Assembly: GCA_017959645.1 (NCBI GenBank)
Contig: JAGDAE010000025.1
Span: 1 to 5,113 of the forward strand
Source of the DNA: Kiritimatiellia bacterium
GTDB taxonomy: Bacteria; Verrucomicrobiota; Kiritimatiellia; RFP12; UBA1067
Direction: 5' to 3'
Length of the DNA stretch: 5,113 nucleotides
The notes under the pieces are model-generated. The model was given only the letters and a program-made list of their open reading frames with translations, ran no database searches and was not told where the DNA came from. Made by a program: the position numbers and the translations under genes. Shown piece after piece: positions 1 through 5,113 of this stretch; position 1 is the stretch's first letter, and each line of letters opens with the position of its first letter.

Positions 1-1371
1 GACCGTCGCGACAGACGGGTAGGCGCCCCAGTTCACATTCGGCGAAACATAGGCGTAGCGGCCGTTTCCGCCGGCGTCGTCCACGCGTAGAACATGGCCG
101 TCGCCGTCGGTCACAACCGTATCGGCGGCGCTCGCGTCGACATGGAAGAACGCGCTGTCGAGCAAACCCGAGAACGAGCTGGCGAGCGAAAGCTCCCCTT
201 CTTCGACGCTGACCGACGAAATACCCGACAACGACGATACCGAGACCGCCCCGCCGCCGCGCTTGACCAGAACGCCTTCGCCGGAAAGCGACGTGACCGA
301 CATTCCGGCGTCGGCATCCACGATGGCGTCCACTCCGGATCCGAACGAAAGCGTATCGATCTTCGCCGTCTTCGCCGTTTCGGCCGGATGTGGCGCGTCG
401 AGCCACTTCGCCATCAGCATCGACTCTATCGCCCGGTGCTCGTCTTCGTTCAGCGCCTCGGTGAACAGTATCACTTCCGCGAACTGCCAGCCGCCTGCTC
501 GCGACCCGCGATCGTTGCAAAGCGTATTCGCGAAAGATCCTGCGCCGGCGAACGAAACGACATGGAAGTCGCCGTCGATATAATATTCGAGCGGGCCGAC
601 TTGACGGCCGTCAACCCGCCACATGGCGTTGATGGCGTTTGCGGTCTGAGCATCGTCCCAGCCGATAAGGGGAAGCCCGCCGCGATGGAACTGGTAATAC
701 CACCAATCGCCGACGCCGCCGAGATAGAACGCGCCCGAGCCTGCGGTCTTTTCGCGCATCACCATGAAGCCGTTGCTGAAGAATCCGCCCTCGAACGACA
801 TGAAAGCCGCATCGTCGGAGGAGAACCCGTCGCCGGACCGCAACCCGAAATCCACCGCGTCCATTCCGTTGATCGCGTCTTCTGCCAGCGTCGGACGGGA
901 GAAGACGTAGGTTCCGTCGACAGTGCCGGCGACAGCGTCGATTCCGCCCTCCGTGCGCACGTCTTTCCATCTCTCGATCTTTCCGTCGCCGTCGAAGACG
1001 AAGGAATCGCCGTCCGAGGCGTCAAGGTGCATGGCCGCCTTCGCCAGCGCCGATTCGACGGCGGCGTTTTCCTGCTTTTCGAGCGGCGCCGCGACCGCGA
1101 ACCCGCCGCCCGACACCGAAACGGAAACGGGGCTGTCGGTGAAAGCGGAACCGTATGCATCGAGCGTATCGAACCTGCCCACGGCGATCTGCCCGCCGGA
1201 AGTCACGGATATAGACGGGCTTTGTCCCTTGATCGAAAGCTGCGCGATCGCATTGGTCTCGCCCGATTGCGCCGAAAACTCCGCAGGGCTCGCCAGATAC
1301 GCCGAGACCGATCCGTCTGCGGCCGCCGAAAACGCCGCAAGCGCAAAAATCCCGAACAGTGCTCTTTTCAT
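1..1371 (-). CDS. LamG/ConA-like exported repeat protein, third paralogue (3' end missing)
   Basis: The frame is open for 457 codons with no stop before the window edge. The ATG at 1371 lies 10 bases after the stop of the second gene and opens M-K-R-A-L-F, the same six residues as that gene. A hydrophobic, Ala-rich signal peptide follows, with likely cleavage near A-A-A-D (residues 16-19). Residues 50-95 are beta-rich and less clearly repeat-like than in the second gene. Module 1 spans about 108-323, with H-L-D-A-S-D, D-G-D-G-K-I-E-R-W-K-D, V-D-F-G, F-Y-L-G-G, Y-Y-Q-F-H-R-G-G, M-W-R-V-D-G, C-N-D-R, A-E-V-I-L-F and a helix ending L-M-A-K-W. H-P-A-E-T follows as in the second gene, then a beta repeat (G-V-L-V-K-R-G-G-G-A-V-S-V, 366-378). 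Module 2 begins at about 404 (F-H-V-D-A-S, G-N-G-R-Y) and is cut off. About 290 further residues and a V-I-I-K/R-type tail are predicted beyond the window. It is probably an exported binding protein; the ligand is unknown. Confidence 0.92.
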   Translation of the reverse strand, partial: MKRALFGIFALAAFSAAADGSVSAYLASPAEFSAQSGETNAIAQLSIKGQSPSISVTSGGQIAVGRFDTLDAYGSAFTDSPVSVSVSGGGFAVAAPLEKQENAAVESALAKAAMHLDASDGDSFVFDGDGKIERWKDVRTEGGIDAVAGTVDGTYVFSRPTLAEDAINGMDAVDFGLRSGDGFSSDDAAFMSFEGGFFSNGFMVMREKTAGSGAFYLGGVGDWWYYQFHRGGLPLIGWDDAQTANAINAMWRVDGRQVGPLEYYIDGDFHVVSFAGAGSFANTLCNDRGSRAGGWQFAEVILFTEALNEDEHRAIESMLMAKWLDAPHPAETAKTAKIDTLSFGSGVDAIVDADAGMSVTSLSGEGVLVKRGGGAVSVSSLSGISSVSVEEGELSLASSFSGLLDSAFFHVDASAADTVVTDGDGHVLRVDDAGGNGRYAYVSPNVNWGAYPSVATV

Positions 1372-1379
1372 GTTTCTTT

Positions 1380-1383
1380 TCCT
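1380..1383 (-). promoter_or_regulatory. Weak ribosome binding site of the third gene, overlapping the upstream stop codon
   Basis: The minus strand reads TAGGAAAAGAAAC and then ATG. AGGA uses two bases of the TAG stop of the second gene and lies 8 bases before the start. It is shorter than the site before the second gene, so initiation may depend more on ribosomes arriving from upstream. It supports the start at 1371. Confidence 0.6.
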
Positions 1384-3616
1384 ATTTTATGATAACCGTG
1401 AATCCGTTCTGGCGGATGGTGGCGTACAGATCGCCGCCGTCGACAAAGAGATTTACCGCATAGCCGGGGAGCGGATCGACTACATTTATGCCGGAGGCGT
1501 CCCCGATGCCGACAAGCCCGCCGGTCTTCATCAGCGTGTAGGTTCCGGCTGCAGGTTTAACGCCGGCTTCGCGAACGAGCGACACTTCAGTAAGCGCGTC
1601 GAATTTCGCGAAGCCGCTTATTTCGACCGCGCCGCCTTCGGCGACAGGGAAACCGAACGAAACCGCCGCGCCCGAGAGATCGAGATTGCCGGCGAACGAG
1701 AACGAGCCGCCGGCCGACACCGAAAGCGAACCGAGAACGTCGTAGTCGGCCGGGATGTCGCGCCCGAGCCACTTTTTCATCAGGTAGTTGCGCACCATGT
1801 CCCGCTCGCTTTCGCTAAGGTACTGGTTGAACACGAGCACCTCGCCGTACTGGATGCCGCCGATCGCGCATATGTCGCGGTCGCTGCCGAGACGGTCGAC
1901 GATGCCGCCGTAGTCGGTGCCGTAGTAGTCATAGCCGGCTCCGTTGACGGAGTAGACGGCGAGGTCCCCGGCGAAATTCACCGAGAAAGGATCTACGGAC
2001 ACGTTGTCTATTCGCCAGTCGGCTCCGCTTACGGCCAATCCCTGCGCCCCTTCTCTGGCATAGCTGACGAGAATGTTGGCCGTGTCGGCATGGAAGTTGT
2101 AGGAACTGGAGCAACCGAGCAGAAACGAGCCGCTGCCCGGCCGCCGGTAGCACACCACGAACGCTTCGCGAAGATTTACGCACTGTTCGCTGAAAGTGAG
2201 CGCGCTCGCGGTGGATCCTGCAGGGGCGCTGCCGTAGGCGTATTCGCCGCAATCGACAACGGGGCGGCCTTCGTTGAGCTGCAACGTGGGTTTCGAATCC
2301 CACGAAAACGCGGTCGGGAAAAGATACCTGCCGTTGCCGTTGACGCTTTCCATCCGCAGAATCTGTCCGTCCGAATTCGTCGTCACCGATGCGGAGTCGG
2401 AAGGATCGGCATGGATGAACGCCTTTTTGAAGATCGCGTCGAGCGAGCCCGCGACCGCGAGCGAGCCGCCGTTCACGGCCAGTCCGGTGACGTTCGTCAT
2501 CGACGTCACCGACATCGCGCCGTCACCGTCTTTCGCGAATGCGCCGTCCGTATCGAGTCTGCCGACTTTGACCGGCGCGTCTCCGGCGACCGAGAACGAC
2601 TTTTCGGCATCCTGTCCGAACTTAAGCGTATTGATCGAGAGCGGCGATGGGGTTTCGGCCGGATGGGCGGAGTCGAACCATTTCTCGAGCAGTTTCTCTT
2701 CGATCGCGCGCATCTCGTCGTCGGAAAGCTTCTCGTCGAAATAGATCGCTTCCGCAACCTCGGCGTCGGCTATTCTTATGTTGCGGTCGTAGCAGAAGGT
2801 CGAGGTGTAGGCGTCGGCATCGAGGCGGAACGACATGAGATGGTATTCGAGCGGCGCGAGCTGGTAGGCGAGCGCGTTTATCCGCACTCCGTTCGCCCGC
2901 CACTCGCCGGTTCCCGTCGCGTAGGTATTGCCGTCGAAATACGCGACGAACGCGGAACCGTTGCGGTGGAAATTGTAGTAGTCGGTATCGCCGATGACGA
3001 AAGACGGCTCCCACGAATAGAGGTCGGTGAAGATTATGAAGCCCGATCTCACCGCGACTCGGTTGAATTTCGCCCAGCTTTTGTGGTGAGCGCCGAGATT
3101 GTTGCCGTACTGGTCGAATTCATAGCCGCAGAAATCGATGGTGTTCAGTCCGTTGAGCCTGGCGATTCGGTTGGTAGGCGTACCGGCCTGGATATAGGCG
3201 TCGTTGTGGTTCTCCGAAAGATCCTTCCAGACCGTTATTACGCCGTTCTCGTCCGTTTCTACCGATTCGGCCACCGACGCGTCGAAATGGACGAGCGCCC
3301 TTTCGATGGTGCGGTCGGCGAGGGTGGCGTCGGCGACCGGAGCGATTGGGTTTTTCGTCGCAAGCGAGCCGCCGTCGATTTCGATATTCAACCCGGCCGA
3401 AGAAAGATTGTAGCCGCCTGCGTCGAGCTGGGAGATCCCGCCGATCTCGAGCGTTCCATCGCCATCTTTGACGAATGTTCCCGCCTCTACCGAAAACTGG
3501 TCGACTGAGACGTCGATACCGGTGTCGAGCGTCTCGTTGGCGGCGACGTAGCGGTTCGCCTCGCCAGATGCGCAAAACGCGAGAAAAGCCCAAGTGCAGA
3601 ACAAAGCCCTTTTCAT
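1382..3616 (-). CDS. LamG/ConA-like exported repeat protein, second paralogue (complete, 744 aa)
   Basis: This is the only complete gene. The ATG at 3616 is supported by a strong ribosome binding site and an immediate signal peptide: M-K-R, then a hydrophobic run to about residue 16, with likely signal peptidase I cleavage near residues 17-20. Residues 36-87 are a beta repeat (T-F-V-K-D-G-D-G-T-L-E-I). Residues 106-313 are jelly-roll module 1, with H-F-D-A-S, V-W-K-D, I-D-F-C-G, F-V-I-G-D, N-F-H-R-N-G, E-W-R-A-N-G, C-Y-D-R, A-E-A-I-Y-F and a helix ending L-L-E-K-W. H-P-A-E-T follows, then a second beta repeat (about 341-391). Module 2 is residues 396-616, with H-A-D-P-S-D, V-V-D-C-G, F-L-L-G, N-F-H-A-D, D-W-R-I-D-N, G-E-V-L-V-F and L-M-K-K-W. 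Residues 622-744 are beta-rich and end F-T-V-I-I-K. Although the repeats resemble autotransporter passengers, no C-terminal beta-barrel follows. The protein is probably exported and non-catalytic; its ligand is unknown. It is co-directional with both neighbours, 10 bases from each. Confidence 0.94.
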   Translation of the reverse strand: MKRALFCTWAFLAFCASGEANRYVAANETLDTGIDVSVDQFSVEAGTFVKDGDGTLEIGGISQLDAGGYNLSSAGLNIEIDGGSLATKNPIAPVADATLADRTIERALVHFDASVAESVETDENGVITVWKDLSENHNDAYIQAGTPTNRIARLNGLNTIDFCGYEFDQYGNNLGAHHKSWAKFNRVAVRSGFIIFTDLYSWEPSFVIGDTDYYNFHRNGSAFVAYFDGNTYATGTGEWRANGVRINALAYQLAPLEYHLMSFRLDADAYTSTFCYDRNIRIADAEVAEAIYFDEKLSDDEMRAIEEKLLEKWFDSAHPAETPSPLSINTLKFGQDAEKSFSVAGDAPVKVGRLDTDGAFAKDGDGAMSVTSMTNVTGLAVNGGSLAVAGSLDAIFKKAFIHADPSDSASVTTNSDGQILRMESVNGNGRYLFPTAFSWDSKPTLQLNEGRPVVDCGEYAYGSAPAGSTASALTFSEQCVNLREAFVVCYRRPGSGSFLLGCSSSYNFHADTANILVSYAREGAQGLAVSGADWRIDNVSVDPFSVNFAGDLAVYSVNGAGYDYYGTDYGGIVDRLGSDRDICAIGGIQYGEVLVFNQYLSESERDMVRNYLMKKWLGRDIPADYDVLGSLSVSAGGSFSFAGNLDLSGAAVSFGFPVAEGGAVEISGFAKFDALTEVSLVREAGVKPAAGTYTLMKTGGLVGIGDASGINVVDPLPGYAVNLFVDGGDLYATIRQNGFTVIIK

Positions 3617-3622
3617 GTTTTT

Positions 3623-3629
3623 CTCCTTA
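3623..3629 (-). promoter_or_regulatory. Ribosome binding site of the second gene, overlapping the upstream stop codon
   Basis: The minus strand reads TAAGGAG, then AAAAAC, then ATG. The first three bases are the stop codon of the first gene (3627-3629), so the stop is part of a near-perfect Shine-Dalgarno match with 6-base spacing. Ribosomes ending the first gene would sit on the start site of the second, which favours translational coupling. This site also fixes the start at 3616. Confidence 0.85.
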
Positions 3630-5113
3630 CCTTACGATGATGACGGTACCCACTGGCGAAAGCGTGGCGACGAGCCGTCCATTCCCAGCCGAAAGCGAAA
3701 CCTTGCGTCCCGCGACGGCAGTGCCCTCGACGGTCCATCCGGCGAGATTGTCAGCTCCGCGCAGATCGCCCGAATACGACGCGACCACGATTTCGCCGGA
3801 AGGCGGGGTCTCGAGCGCGCCGACGTCGATTCGCAGCGTCACCGCCTCGCCCAGATCGAGCGAACCGGAGACTTCGACGGCGCCGTCGGGATCGGCCGGC
3901 GCGACGACCGACAGCATCCCGCCGTCGGGTATCGAGAGCGCGCCGTCGTGGAATATCTTCGCTCCGGAAGCGACGGCGAGCGACTCGTACTGCGCGCCGT
4001 ACGGATCTACGTCCATCCCCAGCCACTTCTCGAGAAGGTAGTCGCGGACTCGTTTCACCTCGGTCTCCGCCAAAGCGCGCTGGAACACGATCACCTCGCC
4101 GTATTTGAGTCCGCCGACGCGGAAGGTGCGGTCTTGTGCGAGCTGCCCCACGATCGCCGGCCAGCCGTCATAGTCGCAACCGGAAATCGAGAACACCTGA
4201 AGCTGCCCGACCGGCCATGCGGTCGAATACAGGCTGTCGCCGTTGGCAACGCTTTCGCCGTCGATGTTCCAGGTTGCGCCCAGGACCGCCTGCCCGCTCC
4301 AGTATCCCGATCCGGTGGCGCTGCCGCAGAGATAGTGGCCGGAATCGGCATGGAAGCAGAATTGCGACTCGTGGCCGAGCAGGAACTGCTCACCGTGGTT
4401 CTCGTTTCTGGCCGCGACGACGAATATCGTGCGCGCGTCGGAGCATTGGCGGTTCCAGACGAAGCCTACGGAAGTGGAATCGTTGTAGCCGCCCATGTCC
4501 AGCACCGGCATATCGTTGGGACCGAACGCGGTCAGCGTCGCGCCTTCGACGATCGCCGACGAAGAGCCGCTGCGGCAGGCGTAGTTCACGTCCGCTCCGC
4601 GAACATCGTTGATTTGCGTCACGAGACCGGCGGAATTGGTGACGAGCGTCGATTCGTCGGAAGGATCGAGCCATATGAACGCCTCCTCGAAGACGGCGGG
4701 CACCGTGCCCTTGATCGCGAGCGAGCCGTCGCGCACGTCATATCCATCGATCCCGCCTGCGGCGGCGATCGAGAGCGCTCCCGCGCCCTTCTTCACAAAC
4801 ACGCCCGAACCGGCAAGCGACGCCACCGATGTATCGCAGGCAACGTCAATCTCGTTCGCTGCGCCATCGCCGTAGGCGAGATTGCCGATCGCGAGCGAAC
4901 CGTCGACCGGCAGACCGTGTCCGAACCATTTGCGCATCAGATGGTCGTCGATCGCATGACGGCGCTCCTCGTCGAGCTCCTCGCCGAAGAGCAAGTATTC
5001 GGCGACGGCACACCCGCCGCCGCGCAGATACCGGTCGAGCGCCATCGCATCGGCATGGTATCCATTCCCGAGCGCGAAGGAGATTAGTTTGAACGTTCCG
5101 TTCTGGGTGAAGA
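3627..5113 (-). CDS. LamG/ConA-like exported repeat protein, first paralogue (5' end missing)
   Basis: The frame is open to the window edge (494 codons plus TAA), so the start lies outside. The ATG at 5045 is internal: the 22 upstream in-frame codons continue the same fold and align with residues about 264-286 of the third gene. Numbered from the first full codon, residues 1-62 are the end of jelly-roll module 1 (D-R-Y-L-R-G-G-G, A-E-Y-L-L-F, helix ending L-M-R-K-W). Residues 100-135 resemble an autotransporter-associated beta repeat (G-V-F-V-K-K-G-A-G-A-L-S-I, then D-G-S-L-A-I). Residues 142-363 are module 2, with W-L-D-P-S-D, V-L-D-M-G-G, F-L-L-G, F-H-A-D, W-N-I-D-G, D-R-T-F-R-V-G-G, G-E-V-I-V-F and a helix ending L-L-E-K-W. 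Beta-rich sequence follows to the terminal T-V-I-I-V-R. About 250 N-terminal residues, including a signal peptide, are expected beyond the window by comparison with the second gene. LamG-like folds commonly bind carbohydrate or protein; no enzyme motif is seen and the ligand is unknown. Confidence 0.9.
   Translation of the reverse strand, partial: FTQNGTFKLISFALGNGYHADAMALDRYLRGGGCAVAEYLLFGEELDEERRHAIDDHLMRKWFGHGLPVDGSLAIGNLAYGDGAANEIDVACDTSVASLAGSGVFVKKGAGALSIAAAGGIDGYDVRDGSLAIKGTVPAVFEEAFIWLDPSDESTLVTNSAGLVTQINDVRGADVNYACRSGSSSAIVEGATLTAFGPNDMPVLDMGGYNDSTSVGFVWNRQCSDARTIFVVAARNENHGEQFLLGHESQFCFHADSGHYLCGSATGSGYWSGQAVLGATWNIDGESVANGDSLYSTAWPVGQLQVFSISGCDYDGWPAIVGQLAQDRTFRVGGLKYGEVIVFQRALAETEVKRVRDYLLEKWLGMDVDPYGAQYESLAVASGAKIFHDGALSIPDGGMLSVVAPADPDGAVEVSGSLDLGEAVTLRIDVGALETPPSGEIVVASYSGDLRGADNLAGWTVEGTAVAGRKVSLSAGNGRLVATLSPVGTVIIVR

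Larger units (their letters stand above)
1..5113 (-). repeat. Tandem array of three paralogous genes with internally duplicated modules
   Basis: The three genes share domain order, module spacing, gap length and, for the second and third, the first six residues. Five jelly-roll modules can be placed: 4926-5113 (end only), 4023-4688, 2666-3301 and 1766-2431 (complete), and 403-1050 (complete); a sixth starts at 162-1. Module starts are 292 residues apart in the second gene and 295 in the third. The terminal K-W pairs are 300 apart in the first gene and 303 in the second. DNA identity is limited to short stretches, for example a 13-base match at 378-390 and 2653-2665 encoding H-P-A-E, so the duplications appear old. 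Confidence 0.85.

Noticed and set aside
1372..1381. Terminator or promoter between the second and third genes
   Set aside because: Ten bases are too few for a hairpin terminator or a complete promoter, and no inverted repeat is seen there. The same applies to 3617-3626.
94..1392. A 432-codon open frame on the plus strand opposite the third gene
   Set aside because: It is again in exact antisense codon register and has a low-complexity basic product. The minus-strand frame aligns with the second gene in its motifs and module spacing, so that frame is the real gene.
923..3508. An 861-codon open frame on the plus strand lying opposite the second gene and part of the third
   Set aside because: Its codons are in exact register with those of the second gene on the opposite strand, so it stays open simply because that gene uses no TTA, CTA or TCA codons over this span. 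Its product is Arg/Glu/Ala-rich with no domain, it crosses a gene junction, and the minus strand has signal peptide, ribosome binding site and paralogue support.
3560..3616. Lipoprotein signal in the second gene (Cys at residue 16)
   Set aside because: The residues before it are L-A-F-C. A lipobox needs a small residue at the position before Cys, and the third gene has no Cys at the equivalent place, so a signal peptidase I type is more likely.
5043..5045. ATG at 5045 as the start of the first gene
   Set aside because: The frame stays open upstream to the window edge and encodes sequence matching module 1 of the third gene. There is no signal peptide after this ATG and no clear ribosome binding site before it.
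3594..5087. A 497-codon open frame on the plus strand opposite the first gene
   Set aside because: It is in register with the first gene and its stop at 5085-5087 is simply the antisense of a rare CTA leucine codon in that gene. It has no recognisable domain.

Overview
The window holds three co-directional genes on the minus strand, read from high to low coordinates. The first (5113..3627) has lost its 5' end, the second (3616..1382) is complete, and the third (1371..1) runs off the window at its 3' end. They are tandem paralogues of one large exported surface-type protein. No RNA gene, mobile element, CRISPR array or gene-free stretch is visible. The only non-coding DNA is two 10-base gaps between the genes.

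The shared protein plan is readable from the complete middle gene. It has a Sec-type signal peptide, a short beta-rich segment like the passenger-associated repeat of autotransporters, and a concanavalin A/LamG-like jelly-roll module that ends in an acidic helix with the pattern L-M/L-x-K-W. The beta-rich segment and jelly-roll module then repeat about 290-300 residues later, followed by a last beta-rich region and a short conserved tail ending T-V-I-I-K or T-V-I-I-V-R. The first gene shows the end of module 1, all of module 2 and the tail. The third gene shows the signal peptide, all of module 1 and the start of module 2.

The organism is probably a GC-rich member of the PVC group (Verrucomicrobiota, Kiritimatiellota or Lentisphaerota; Planctomycetota less likely). 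This rests on general knowledge that genomes of that group carry many secreted LamG proteins with E-R-x-x-x-x-x-Y-L-x-x-K-W helices and autotransporter-type beta repeats without a beta-barrel. No marker gene is present, so the assignment is inference. The coding is strongly biased and almost free of TTA, CTA and TCA codons, which produces very long but spurious open frames on the plus strand.

The genes are probably co-transcribed. Each downstream gene starts 10 bases after the previous stop, and the stop codon contributes bases to the next ribosome binding site. The products are likely exported and may bind glycans or other surface ligands, but no catalytic residues are recognisable and no specific function can be assigned.
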